A stretch of DNA of 64,000 nucleotides from Bactericera cockerelli (GCA_024516035.1 CM044961.1:3710702-3774701); one strand, 5' to 3'; positions 51,037 through 61,841 are shown, counted from the stretch's first letter. Numbers and translations: made by a program. The notes: generated from the letters alone by a model not told the origin.

Positions 51037-52830
51037 GTCGCCGCCTCGCCGCCCCCGCCCCCCCACACACACGCCGCCACTGCTACGTCTACCACACGTC
51101 TACGTCTCCTCTATGTCTTTTGGAAATCATCATCATCATCGTTTGGAAAGAAAAGGGGGGAAACGAGGAGTTTTTGTGCGCCGCCGCCGCCACTGTCGTC
51201 CTCACGTGTTGTTTCACCACTCTGCGCGGTGTCGATTCTAGGAATTACATACCAAGTTTAGAAACATACGAAAGTTTAGAAAAGATACCAACATACATAT
51301 AAAAGAAAAGTCTCTCCTTGTGTTTTTTATATATCTCTCTCTCTCTCCCGCCCGTCCCGTCCCGCTCAACTGCCCCCTCTGTTGTTGTTTTTGTGTTCTC
51401 TTTCTCTCTGGTTCCTTGTGTAGGCGTTGCCCCGCGCGCCGCCCCCCTGTGTCCTTCGGGTTGTGTTGCGTGTTCTGTGAGGGCGTCACACCCCTGTGTG
51501 TCGTCGGCTGGGCGCGCAGCACACCCGGGGTAGTGAGCCAGCGGGCGACACGAGCCCCCCCCCCCCTCCTTACTCAGTAGTAGGTTTCGCTAGGACTGAC
51601 ACACGGCCTCGATGATTGTGTAAATATCTGTGGGTCCCCTCGCCCCCCTCCCCCCTAAGTGTAAATATCATCAATATATCTCTGGGTCACTAGCCCCCCG
51701 TCCCCCCCCCCCCTTCCCCTGGCCTTCCTCTACTTGTGATATAAAGAAAATGGTTGGGATGTGTCATCTTCTGTGAGAAAGGCTATTTTTGTTTTCTCTG
51801 GGCACGGTTTTGCCTTGCGAACACAATGTCGCACTGGAGAGAGGAAGAAACACCCAAGGCAATCCACACCGCTAGGTCGACGATTCAAAATCCTCCAGAG
51901 AAGATATAGGAAAGAAAAATATACATACTTATTATTTATTTTTATTTTATTTATTTATTTATCTCAAGTCTCCTTTTTTTATTGCTGCACGATCAAGTTT
52001 TCAATTTGTGAAGAAAATTAAATAGATAAAAACTCTTTTCAAAAGAAACTACTATCACGTTAATTTGCAAGTTTAGAAAAAATCACAACACCTTCTAAAG
52101 ACAAACTACTCAACTAGAAAAGCCCGAAATCTTGGATAACTCTGATTGATTTTCTCTCTTATCTCTTTTATTTTTTGGTTTAGACACAACTTTTCCATTC
52201 CGAAGTTTGCATTTTTTTGCTTCTTACTTGACGACATTGTATTGAACTTAATTTCCTGTTTTTCTTTATAATTAGTCGAGAGAAAAGAATGTTTACATTC
52301 CATTTATAAGCTCTGTTTTTTTCCATGTTTTTTTGTTTCTTTTTATAAAAGACATTTTTTGTGAAATTAGAAATATTCCCTTTTTATTATTGTTTTCTTG
52401 AAGTTTTGTACATCTGGAAGCCACTGGTTCGCCTCTTCTGGACTGCCGTGAATATATTTTCTGTTTACAACTCTTAAGCAGTTTGAACGAAATTTCGATG
52501 CTGAGCTGTCGAAATTTTCGATGGTTTTAGCTTGTATTCACGTAATTCTGGAAATGACAAGCCAGTGTCGGAATAGAAACAGAAGCAGTTGTTTTATTTT
52601 CGTGTAAAGCTAGATGCTTCTTTCAATAATTAATTATCATATAAAAGTTATTGCAATCAAATAATGGATACAAGACCACCCCTAGTACTAACGGGGTTCT
52701 CAGAATAGAATTTAGAAGGTAAAATGTTTAGATTGAGAAAAGAAAAAGTAAATCTCAGAACAGTGTTGAAAATATTTAGTTCCATCTTTTTTCATTCCAA
52801 GATTCGAATAAAAATTACTTTTTTGTATTA
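51037..52830 (+). other. Probable actin 3' UTR and downstream sequence
   Basis: After the stop the sequence is GC- and C-run-rich to about 51740, then turns AT-rich with T runs. The first canonical AATAAA I see is at 52807-52812. The UTR may therefore reach about 52830, or end earlier at a non-canonical signal. No other gene is visible in this stretch. Confidence 0.4.
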
Positions 52831-52969
52831 TTTTTTACATAATTATAATTTTTATTACATACAAATTATACAAAACACTTGTTATTGATTTCTTTCGTTT
52901 TTTTTCAGCAGTACTTGGTTTTAGAAGAAAGTAATTTCATCACTCGATTTTTTTACTGGGGGTCTACTA

Positions 52970-53224
52970 GCTATTAATATCCATATCTATAAAAGAAGCT
53001 GTGTATGTATCTATGTTCTTAATACAAATCCACACCGAGGAACCTGAAATTTTGCACATAGGTCCGTCTGGAGCAGGGAATTCTTCTAGGCTAGGTTAAA
53101 TCTCCCTAGGATTAGGCTACACTGAGTAAGGACAAAAATTGGATGGGTGACCCAAAAAAAAACTAGTACCCTGACTAACTCCACTACCAATGTTTAGTAG
53201 TCAACTTATTATTAACTGGGGTTT
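52970..53224 (+). mobile_element. Possible Helitron-like 5' end
   Basis: CATATCTATAAAAGAAGCTG, ACCTGAAATTTTGCACATAG resembles the 5' parts at 33250 and 61329. The 3' end was not found. Confidence 0.35.
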
Positions 53225-53397
53225 CAAAAAACAATTCTCCTCTGATGGTACAAAATACTTCCCATTTAGGTGCTAGGTAACACGAGCGTAACGGAAAAGG
53301 TATCCCTTACAGCTATAACCAAATTATGAATACAAATATCTATTGTCTCCTGTTCGAACCCGAGATCTTCCGTATAGTAAGCTAGAATCTTACCACT
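53225..53397 (-). mobile_element. T3 SINE with worn tRNA head
   Basis: Reverse complement holds TTCGAACAGGAG-like B-box text, AAGGGATACC, GTTACCTAGCACCTAAATGG and GAAGTATTTTG. Confidence 0.65.
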
Positions 53398-53632
53398 AGC
53401 TGGGGGACGTTAAACAGGGAGACGACCAGACTAGCCAACCCTTACAAGCGAGGCTAGCTTGCAGTTTCTTAAGGGTTTAATAGCTTATAAAGAAAAGTCC
53501 AAGTCCTCATGATGGTTGATCACACAATAGAAATATGTGGTTTAGGACGAGCCAACTTTGAAATAAAGTTGGCTGGAGACCATCACTCACCCCTCCAGCT
53601 GTAGCCAAGCTAGCTACAACAACAACTTACCA
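53398..53632 (+). mobile_element. C-family retroposon, (CAA)n tail
   Basis: GCTGGGGGACGTTAAACAGG, GACTAGCCAACCCTTACAAG, CACAATAGAAATATGTGG, AGTTGGCTGGAGACCATCA, AGCCAAGCTAGCTACAACAA. It is co-linear with 58998-59272. Confidence 0.8.
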
Positions 53633-53639
53633 CTGGGGT

Positions 53640-53935
53640 ACAATGCCAAATTATAAAACAAGATTTACAGTAATTCATGAACAGAAAACTGTCTTGAGCA
53701 GTCTCAAGCAAGCATGATTTCCCTATTATATTATTGGCCAATACCTTGCCTGAGATATTGTTCAAACCAAATTCTCTGTTCACAAATACGCCCGTTTTTT
53801 AAAAATAAATAAATAAATACGCCTGTAAATTTAAAAGTCCAAACTTTCCTTCAACTCGGGCAATAGTGCGCTGTGATTGGTTGAGACTCCGAATTGAGGG
53901 GGGTGTGGCTTATCTCGACTTTAATCCTGTTTTTA
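53640..53935. other. MITE-like GCGCTGTGATTGGTTGAGAC repeat
   Basis: CGGGCAATAGTGCGCTGTGA and TTGGTTGAGACTC recurs at 54375-54420 and, inverted, at 55310. It is probably part of the MITE family at 55241. Confidence 0.45.
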
Positions 53936-54343
53936 GCCAGCGTCGATAGAACGTTGAATGCACCAGTTCTCGTTCTGTTACTGAAGTTAAGCAACGTCCA
54001 GCGAGGTTAGGACTGGAAAACCATTCAAATTCGAGCCCTCATGATGCTGGCTATTCCCGGCCCCACTCAGGCTAGGTGAGGTTAATTTAAGTAGCTGTGG
54101 TTTGTATACCGATCTCAGTAGCTTGATCGATCGAGGCGGCGAACTTGTAACCTGGAGGTCGGTGGTTCACAATTTCAGCTTAGATTTAGTAAAGCGAGGT
54201 TGAGTAGTTGTGATATCACGAAAGTGATTAACACAAATATGATAACTTTTTTCTTTTTTTTTTCTTCAATTTTTATGAGTTTGCAGCGAATGGAGGCTAA
54301 AAGCCCCGTTGTGATATGACGAACATGCAGTTAAAAGCGTCGT
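53936..54343 (+). mobile_element. 5S rRNA-derived SINE interrupted by a T1 SINE
   Basis: Head GCCAGCGTCGATAGAACGTT, CACCAGTTCTCGTTCTGTTA, CTGAAGTTAAGCAACGTCC is the clearest 5S match in the window. The body GGCTATTCCCGGCCCC and GTTAATTTAAGTAGCTG is cut by 54108-54248 and resumes GAGTTTGCAGCGAATGGAGG to the tail CATGCAGTTAAAAGCGTCG. Confidence 0.88.
54108..54248 (+). mobile_element. T1 SINE nested in a 5S SINE
   Basis: CCGATCTCAGTAGCTTGATC, CGAACTTGTAACCTGGAGGT, AAAGCGAGGTTGAGTAGTTG and ATTAACACAAATATGATAAC; the B-box region has lost the CAAGTCCCGG part. Confidence 0.85.
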
Positions 54344-54949
54344 TGATTTCTTTTTAAAAAGAATACCAGTCTCCCTCAAGTCGGACTATTGTGCGCTGTG
54401 ATTGGTTGAGACTCTGACTTGAGGGCGTGTCTGGCTTCAGTTAAATTTAATCCTATTTGATCATTTGGTCCTAAATGTTCACCGAGGCATGGCCAGAAAA
54501 GAAAAACTCGGACAGAGTGGTGAGAAAGTGTGAAACAAGAGTTCTAATTAAATACAATTAAAATGTAATAGATAAATTATAATAAGTTTTTTCTAAAGTA
54601 AAATAATAGGAACATAACGAAATAGTCGAAAACAAAACAGAATATAGGGGATTCACCAGTAGTTTTTTTTAAATCGAGAAGAGAATTTTTTTGCTATTTC
54701 AAACACAGGGGTTGTTTAAAGTTGGAGCGGAAGCAAAGACTTTGATGGTTAAGTCTCCTCTGAAAATAAACACCACTAATAAAATGAAAAAAAAAAAAAA
54801 AAAAAAAAAAATGGAGAATGTGAAAAGGTTTTCTATCACCTAAAAAACCCCTCTTTTTTAAGGTATTTTCATCCCCTGAACTAATATTCATTACTACCCG
54901 AGAAACATTAAAATATTGAATTTGAAATGTACCGACTAATGTGATATGA

Positions 54950-55152
54950 CCGACCTCAGTAGTTTGATCGATAGAACGACGGTGCGGTGGTTCGAATCAC
55001 CGTCGTGAGATCGGTGGTTCGAGTCTCAAGTGCAGAAAGTTTTTAGTAGGGCGAGATAGACTAATTGTGACAGCACAATCAAACATCTCGGCCGAGGTGT
55101 CAAGAACGCCCTACACAAAGTAAGAGACAGCGTCATGAACACAAATATGAAA
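54950..55152 (+). mobile_element. T1 SINE variant with a second B-box and hairpin
   Basis: CCGACCTCAGTAGTTTGATC, then ACGACGGTG-CGGTGGTTCGAAT-CACCGTCGT (9-bp stem), a second GGTGGTTCGAGTC, and a longer middle with CTCGGCCGAG before GTCATGAACACAAATATGA. Confidence 0.75.
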
Positions 55153-55240
55153 ATAATTTGGTTTTCTAATCTAAATATTGCTCATGGAAGTATTGATTGT
55201 CGAGAAAGAATATAGCTTTCATACGTTTATAACACTTTGG

Positions 55241-55393
55241 GCTGAATTATGAAACCGGATTAGATTAACTAATCTTACACTATCCCTTAACACGCCTTCT
55301 GGTGGGAATTTCAACCAATCACAGCGCATTAGGTGATAGGTAATGGCTTGGATTAACAAATCCTAGATATTTAATCCTGTTTCATAATTCGGC
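55241..55393. mobile_element. MITE, ~153 bp, GGGCTGAATTATGAAACCGG ends
   Basis: Left GGGCTGAATTATGAAACCGG and right CCTGTTTCATAATTCGGCC are inverted. ACCAATCACAGCGCATT lies inside. Flanking CACTTT on both sides hints at a target duplication but not exactly. Confidence 0.65.
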
Positions 55394-55399
55394 CTTCAC

Positions 55400-56375
55400 T
55401 TTTCTCAAATCGGGAAGGACATTTCAAGTTATAATTGTGTTGTAAAATGTAAGAGATACAATGAAAGGGGGAATATGCGTCGGTACAACTTAACTATTGA
55501 ATTGGCTACTGGTGAAACCCTTTATATTTTTTGAAACTTTCAACTGAAAGAAAAACAAACAAACAAACCTAAAATGGACAAAAGAAAAAGTTCTTAATAT
55601 TTGTAAAATGCCTCTAAAATACCTGAAGAGATAATTTACATCATTTCAGTTGGAACTGATTTAAAACAATTTAAAACGAAAAGTGGAGTCACTAAGAAAT
55701 GTTAAAAAAAGGGACAGCGAATATGGTCTCTTTTAAGATAAAAAGCCTTAACTTTGATTTCGAGATTTACATTCAACTTATTCTCAGCTATTGTAAATTA
55801 TACAACACTTTCTTTATTTTTAGATATTATTAATTTTAAATAATAAAATAATATCCTTTTTAGAATTAATTGAGATAATAAATAATGATGTGAAATATTC
55901 TGGTGTTGATGAGTGAAAAGGAGCCTTAGACAATTTTGAAATATACTACGAAAATACAAAGAAATGTTTTTTTTTTCTTCTTCTTCTCAAGTGTATAAAA
56001 ATAATAAATCATCTACATACCTATATCTAAAATAAATATTGAGTGAAAACGGACAAGACAGAATGCTATTTCCTTAAGTATTAATACATTAATGAGTTAT
56101 GATAGTGTTAAAAAATATATCTCTATTTTACAGTCAAAAAGAAATTAGACATTGCACAGAAATGTGTGTTAGAAGCGGTTAGCACAATTATTTTTTCTTC
56201 CACAAATGGGAATCGAAGCCCGAACTCCAAGTTGCTATCGATCACAGTGCTTCATATTTTAGATTAGGAACAATTGTTCCTAAGGGTCGAATTATAGAAT
56301 AGAATTACAACACAGATAAGCTAGACGGTCCCGTAAGTCAGGGTTTCACTTGCCAAAAAGAAAATGTTTTAAAAT
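55400..56375. other. No recognised feature
   Basis: Very AT-rich. AATCGAAGCCCGAACTCC near 56211 may be a worn reversed tRNA head. GGTCGAATTATAGAATAGAA at 56286 resembles the MITE end. Confidence 0.4.
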
Positions 56376-56379
56376 CTGG

Positions 56380-56560
56380 TTACACTTGTTTGTAAGGGAT
56401 ACCTTCCGGTGCGTTCGTGTTGACCCAGCACCTAAATGGGAAGTACTGTGTCACTTTTAGCCCATCAGAGAAGAGGCATACCAAGGGAAGGACAAGCTAC
56501 AACACAGACGAAAAGCGTCTACAGTAGCTTCTGTTTCATGGCTTGCAAATACATAAGTCA
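56380..56560 (+). mobile_element. T3 SINE
   Basis: GATACCTTCCGGTGCGTTCG, TGACCCAGCACCTAAATGGG, CAGAGAAGAGGCATACC and CTTCTGTTTCATGGC. Confidence 0.8.
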
Positions 56561-57366
56561 ACATTTCGAACTATTTACTTATTTTGTACAATTATAACTA
56601 TTACTTAGCGCTATACACTTACGACAAACACAGCCTATTTAAACACTAATAAAATTGATATTATCCACATAAACTATTGAGTTTAATTAATTTTAAAAAA
56701 ATACAAAAATTAAAATAAATTTATTGGAGATAAAATAAATAAAATTTAATAAGTAGAGGGAAAATATAGAAGGATAATAAGCTTGAAAAAAAAAACTAAA
56801 TGGATCAAAAAAACGAAATTAATTTTCTTTGAGGATAATCAAGTTTTAATCCACATCTATTTTATGATGTCTAATAGGATATAGATTTTTGTGGAGCCAA
56901 TTTAAATAGTTAATTAGCAAGAAATAAACTATTTTTTATAAATTAATAATATAGACCACTTTTTATCTTCTCACTGTATGAAATAAATAATATTCAGCCT
57001 AATAATACGGATATACATTTGATGCACACTAGCTTTGGATGGTTACTTTTTTAGTCTTCTCTGAGCCGAAACTGACCCTTGACAAATGGAACTCTGCTTG
57101 TGTACCTTTTGTAACTCCATAGTTTTTACACGTAATCTTGTTACTTTGTTGACAAGTTTCCTCTCTGCATTTTTAAAGTTACCTTTGGTGACGTATTCAC
57201 AAGATGGCCAAATAGTAGACAAGCAACGGAAACTTTTCACTTTTCCACCTACATTACTAAAGTTACCTTTGGTTGTGTATGCCTAGCAGGGGTACACCCC
57301 TTGCCCGTGAGAGCGGGCGGGCGAGACAAAGCGAAGGGCGACTCAGTCGCCCATCTAGCGGTAATA
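56561..57366. other. AT-rich downstream flank of the PDXDC1-like gene
   Basis: Contains AAAGTTACCTTTGGT(G/T)(A/G)(C/T)GTAT twice near 57176 and 57249, about 73 bp apart. No exon seen. The gene's 3' UTR should start here, reading leftward from 57366. Confidence 0.4.
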
Positions 57367-59870
57367 TCACGCCTGGGGTGGGGGTGGGTTCGAGGGCTCT
57401 TCAGGGGCGTCACTCATCACTGGAACGAAATTTTCCGTGGGCGAAAAATTTCCTGTGGGCGCAACGTAATTTTCCGTGGGCGAGAAATTTTCTGTGGGCG
57501 CAGCGTAATTTCCCCCCGCGGGGGGCGGAGGAGTTTCCTCGTGAGTTTTCCCGATGGGCGGCGTCAGTTGGGGGGTCAGCTGGGGGGTGGGTGTGCTGGA
57601 GGGTGTGGCCTGGGCGTGGTACTTGTAGATGTTCTCTGTGGTCTCGATGCGGCCCGCCGTGAGGTCCAGGGTGCGCCCCTTCACGCGGGTGGGGTCCTTG
57701 TCTACGGGGGACCACCAGTTCACCAGAGAGCCTGCGGGGGGCGACATATATTATATTAGTATATGAAGGGGGGTGGACATATATTATATTAGTATATGAA
57801 GGGGGGTGGACATATATTATATTAGTATATGAAGGGGGGTGGACATATATTATATTAGTATATGAAAATAAAAGCACTTGACTCTCTTACTTTTTTTTTC
57901 TTTCAAATGGCCATTTCACCAGTTACGTTATCGTCAGTGCCAAGTGTTTGTGGCAGAGAATGCCTAAGGCATTAACTTCGCCCCGGATTACAAAACAATT
58001 GTAATTAAAAATTAATATTGATCTTTATTTATTTTTGTACATGCTTCTAAGTTTTTTTTCTTTCTTGTTATTAATTTTTTGTTGATGATTGTTTTGAAAA
58101 ATAAAAAAAATAAAGTGAAAATAAAAAAATATATTTCCTCACCGAACACGGGCACATGTCTGAGGATGCCTTCCTGCCACAGCTTGTCCTCATTTTCCTT
58201 CTGTAGATCTTGCGTGGCGGCCAGGATTCCCTGCTTCACCACCTGGGTGTGGAATACGAACATATGTTGTACTTTTTTTTTTTACTTAAAAGGCGGTGTT
58301 GTTGCCTATGACAATCTCTTCCACCCAACCCTTATAGGACAGTTTCAGAGTTATCGTGGTTATAGAGGCGTGTTTCACAGCCTTTTTTATTTCGTAGCCA
58401 ATAAACAGGAGCTACTGTGGACGCTTGTGGTCTGTGTTGTAGCCTGCCCATCCCGTAGTATGCCTCCCCTCTTTTGGGCGATAAGTGACACAATACTTCC
58501 CATTTTAAGAGCTGGGTCAACACGACCAAACCTGAAGGTATACCTTACACACGACTGTAACTATATTTTTAAAATATTTTTTTTTCAGCTCTGGAATTCG
58601 AACCAGGGACCTTCCGCATGGCAAGCGAATTCCTTACCACTGAGCTAATCGCGCGCTCATTCATTAAAAAAATAAAAATTAAAAAAATAATAGTTAAAAA
58701 AACAATCCTGTCTAAAGCCAGCGTCGATGGCGCGGTGTATGCACCGGCTCTCGTAGGATCATCGAAGTTAAGCAAAATCCAGCGAGGTGAGCACTTCGTG
58801 ATGCTGGCATTCCGGCCCAACCCAGGCTGGGTGAGGTTAATGTGGGAAGCAGGTTTGTGAGTTTCCTGCGAATGGAGGCCAACACCCCCCTTGTGATATG
58901 ACCATGCAATTGCAAGCGACGTTGAACCCAAATTAATCAGTATCAGTATAAATGGAAAAGTGAGAAATTGTATTAGAATTACATGAATATCAGAACACAG
59001 TCTGGCTGGGGGACGTTAAACAGGGAGAAGACCAGTGTCTCGCTAGAGGACTATAAACAGAGAGCAGACTAGCCAACCCTAACAAGCCAGGCTAGCTTGC
59101 AGTTTCCTAATGATTTAATGACTTATAAATAAATAGTCCAAGTCCACACGATGGTTGATCACACATAGAAATATGTGGTTCAGGACGAGTCATCTTAAAA
59201 GATAAGTTGGCTGGAGACCATCATTCCCCTTCCAGCTGCAGCCAAGCTGGCTACAACAACAACAACAACAATATCAGAACATACCTGGACAGCTGTTTCG
59301 CGCTTATTTGCTCTCATCAGCAGGTACCTCTGTAATTAAGTCATCATTATAGGGTGGCGTCATCATGAACGATGGTAGCCAGACAGTAGAGGAATGACTC
59401 AGCACTTCTACCACTGTCTATACAAGGAGGCTAATAATTGACAAGGGCCCCCAGAACCAAGCCAATTTAGTCAGTAAATTAAAAATATATTTTTTTTTTA
59501 CAAAAACGAACACAATACTTCCGATTTCTAATATTAGAAATTTCTCGGAAGTAGTATCTAGCACAACCTCATATCTAGAGGTCACAGGCATCACAGCAAT
59601 TCATTTTCTTTTTTCAATATATTACATCATTATCTTTCAATATTTCATTGTTTATTTTTGTACATACCATTTAATGTAAAATATATAATAAATTGAGTAT
59701 TTTGGAAAGAAAAAATAAAATAAACACTCCTCTCACCTCCGCCATGGAGTCAATGAACTTCCACGACTCCTCCTCCTGCTGTCCCGTCTCCTCCACCAGA
59801 GTCAGCAGCTCCGTGATGTCTGTCTCTGCCGTCACCATGCCGAACCTGACGCACGCCAGACCGTCCGTGC
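57367..59870 (-). CDS. PDXDC1: PDXDC1-like protein, last three exons (partial)
   Basis: PDXDC1 proteins have an N-terminal PLP-dependent decarboxylase-like domain and a conserved C-terminal segment; the substrate is not known to me. Exons read on the minus strand are 59870-59737, 58242-58143 and 57731-57367 (stop TGA at 57369-57367), with consensus acceptors and donors and phases 0 and 1 at the two junctions. The first exon enters in the middle of a codon, so more exons lie upstream. The roughly 199 residues contain DGLACVRFGMV, then LQKENEDKLWQEGILRHVPV, then SLVNWWSPV and KGRTLDLTAG, which match what I remember of vertebrate PDXDC1 C-termini. The tail is Pro/Thr-rich with two near copies of an APTENFSPTENY-type repeat. 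No further exon was found between 59.9 and 64 kb, so the rest is probably beyond the window. Confidence 0.85.
57744..57866 (-). repeat. 33-bp tandem repeat beside the exon acceptor
   Basis: ACATATATTATATTAGTATA and TGAAGGGGGGTGG, four copies, the first starting inside the polypyrimidine/acceptor zone of the last PDXDC1-like exon (acceptor at 57732). Units are nearly identical. Confidence 0.92.
58265..58340 (-). mobile_element. R188 core fragment
   Basis: ACTTAAAAGGCGGTGTTGTT and CAATCTCTTCCACCCAACCC; the 3' part is missing. Confidence 0.7.
58345..58660 (-). mobile_element. T3 SINE, full length with tRNA-like head
   Basis: Minus strand: GCGATTAGCTCAGTGGTAAG (A box), CCATGCGGAAGGTCC, CTGGTTCGAATTCCAGAG (B box), then GGTATACCTTCAGG, GGGAAGTATTGTGTCACTTA and GCTGTGAAACACGCC. 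It shows that T3 is tRNA-derived. Confidence 0.88.
58717..58925 (+). mobile_element. 5S rRNA-derived SINE, full length
   Basis: GCCAGCGTCGATGGCGCGGT, GATCATCGAAGTTAAGCAAA, GCGAGGTGAGCACTTCGTGA, TTCCTGCGAATGGAGG, GTGATATGACCATGCAATTG, CGACGTT end. Confidence 0.87.
58998..59272 (+). mobile_element. C-family retroposon, (CAA)n tail
   Basis: CTGGGGGACGTTAAACAGGG, GTCTCGCTAGAGGACTATAA, GTCCAAGTCCACACGATGG, AAGTTGGCTGGAGACCATC, GCTGGCTACAACAACAAC. Confidence 0.82.
59500..59555. repeat. Palindromic repeat shared with 46245-46300
   Basis: CACAATACTTCCGATTTCTA and ATATTAGAAATTTCTCGGAA; the centre TTTCTAATATTAGAAA is a perfect palindrome and CTTCCGA/TCGGAAG pair outside it. The actin intron copy (46245-46300) differs at a few bases. 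Confidence 0.7.
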
Positions 59871-60344
59871 CTGAAGAGGTGCAACCAGAGAGTAGTCATG
59901 AGTGCACTGGTATAGTCAAGAGGTTATTGGTATTGGTATAAGTAGGGCTATCGGCTACAAAATCTTATTGTCACTGCGACCTTAAATAGATCTTTTGTGA
60001 CATGCCCCTGTAACTCTAAAAGAGATCAAAGCTATTAATGTAGCTTAAGATTCTTTTAGGACTGATTTCGGTAACTTCTTTAGGTGTTCGAATCAGCCTT
60101 GAGAAGTGTTTCAGTCGAGTGTATGAGGCTGTTCCACATTGACAGAGAATGTGTTTTGCTGTCTCTGGGGCCTCTTTACAGAGACTGCATTATAGGTCTT
60201 GAGCAATTAGTCAAGAGGTTTTTTTTTTTTTGCCCTGGGGCTTCATATTCTCCAATCTTTTTTTTTTTTTAATACTTTTTTATATATTTATTTTTATTAA
60301 ATATAAAAAACTTGTCCCAGGGACCGTCCTTCTGGAAGGGAACC
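59871..60344. other. No recognised feature
   Basis: Upstream intron of the PDXDC1-like gene (inferred). T runs at 60220 and 60258. No further exon on the minus strand was found. Confidence 0.4.
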
Positions 60345-60420
60345 GAGGATGCAAGCAGGTAATCCAGGTAGCGTAGGGATCCGTGGTTTCGAATCCCACC
60401 CAGTGCTTATATTTAATAAC
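60345..60420 (+). mobile_element. Worn tRNA-like SINE head
   Basis: GCAGGTAATCCAGGTAGCGT and CGTGGTTTCGAATCCCACCC, like the head at 15790. Confidence 0.55.
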
Positions 60421-60639
60421 ATGGTTAGATTATTCTGTGTGCTACAGGGGCTACCCTAGGCTAGCGCCGATACCACGTAATTTAATCTTGTTATTAAATG
60501 TAAGATGTTTCCAAGGAGTCCCGAAAATCGTCTATATCAAGCTGTCAAATCGTCTATATCAAGGTACCAGGGTCTGGGGTAGAGGGTGCTCCTTAATGGT
60601 CTACTTGGTCGCCACTGGTCGCTATGCATAGGAATAGCT

Positions 60640-60705
60640 TCTCATTATTCCTCACGAGGTATGAGTAGACCCCGGACATCCAAGTACAGAGAACTAATGC
60701 CAACA
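60640..60705 (-). mobile_element. T4 SINE fragment
   Basis: CTCACGAGGTATGAGTAGAC and CGGACATCCAAGTACAGAG in reverse complement of the T4 body. Confidence 0.5.
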
Positions 60706-60861
60706 CCATTAATTGGCATTAGCACTACCCTTCATACAGTTTTGTTTCTATATTATAAATATTCTGTGTGTGTACCTATAATTGTATATTATAGTCTTAA
60801 TGTAGTGTATTTTATAATTGTATATTATAAAACTTGATCGAATTTGTATAATATTATTATT

Positions 60862-61841
60862 ATACAACGCTTTATCTCTATATATAAATGAGAAATATGG
60901 ACGGGCTTTGTATCTTTGTGTGCAGGAATTGTTTAGGCGAAACGGTAAGAGATAGCAAAAAATTGATGGGAGACGACCCCGAGTAAAATTGCCGAAAAAC
61001 ATCAGGAAAACTATCAAAAGTCCGAAATTCCAAACCGTCCTTGAGTTATGACCTTCCTCAAGTATTTCCTTGAGGAAGGGTCCGATTTTAAGACAGTCTT
61101 TGCCCTGGAACTTGAAATCTATCGCGAGGACCTATATTTTTTATTATTTAATAACAAATAAGACAAAATTAGCTTTCATTTAATTCATTTTAGGCCACAT
61201 TCTGACGTACCGTTCTGGAGATATAGGCCAGAATGTTCGAAATTTCGACCTTTTTTTCAGACTTTTCACGTTTTTTAGCAGATTCCAGCGCGGAACTTAA
61301 AATTTGTCGCGAGGACCTATATTTTTTATCTTAATATATAAATGTCAAAGTCACTGACTGACTGACTGACCACTCACTGACTGATCATCGCTCTACAGCC
61401 CAAACCGTAATACCTAGCGAGCTGAAATTTGGTAGGTAGCTTTGTCTTATAGTCTAGATGTGCAATAAGACGGGATTTTTCGAAATTCCCACTACAACAC
61501 CTGCCATTGGCGAAAAAAGATTTTTTGCTTTCACGGCCATGCCTCGTCCCGCAAAGCGGGCGACAGCCCGCTTGTTAGATATAAATGGACATAATGTACA
61601 TACAAATAATTATTTTAACAATGAAAAAAAAATGGAAACAATATATTCAATAAAAATTTAAAAAAAAAAAAATAGAAAATATATAAACACATATGTCCTA
61701 ACTCAAGGGCGGGGTTATTGCCTATGACAATCTCTTCCATCCAACCCAAATACAGAGCACAAAATTTCTGCGCTGCCGGGAATCGAACCCAGGTCACCGT
61801 GCATGCTAGTCCGTGCGCTATTCCACTCCGCTACGGTGATT
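60862..61841 (-). mobile_element. R188 retroposon with tRNA head, split by a Helitron-like insert
   Basis: Minus strand: CACCGTAGCGGAGTGGAATA, GACCTGGGTTCGATTCCCGG (61841-61770), then GGGTTGGATGGAAGAGATTG, the GGGGTTATTGCC core, and the AT-rich tail to 61575. After the insert it resumes at 60874 as TAAAGCGTTGTATAATAATA. This is the only R188 copy seen with a tRNA head. Confidence 0.8.
60875..61574 (+). mobile_element. Helitron-like insert, 700 bp, A^T target
   Basis: It starts TCTCTATATATAAATGAG after A (60874) and ends in an 8-bp stem, AAGCGGGC-GACA-GCCCGCTT, then G, before T (61575). Joining the flanks restores CGCTTTATTAGAT as at 48831. A second TCTTAATATATAAATGTC start lies inside at 61329, matching the Helitron at 33250. 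The 3' end CTTG departs from CTRR. Confidence 0.65.

Noticed and set aside
53936..54030. A 5S rRNA gene
   Set aside because: Only the first part aligns to 5S, with several changes, and it runs into a SINE body shared by other families.
57301..57759. 152-codon plus-strand frame over the PDXDC1-like last exon
   Set aside because: Antisense shadow; the minus strand has matching splice sites, phase and protein similarity.
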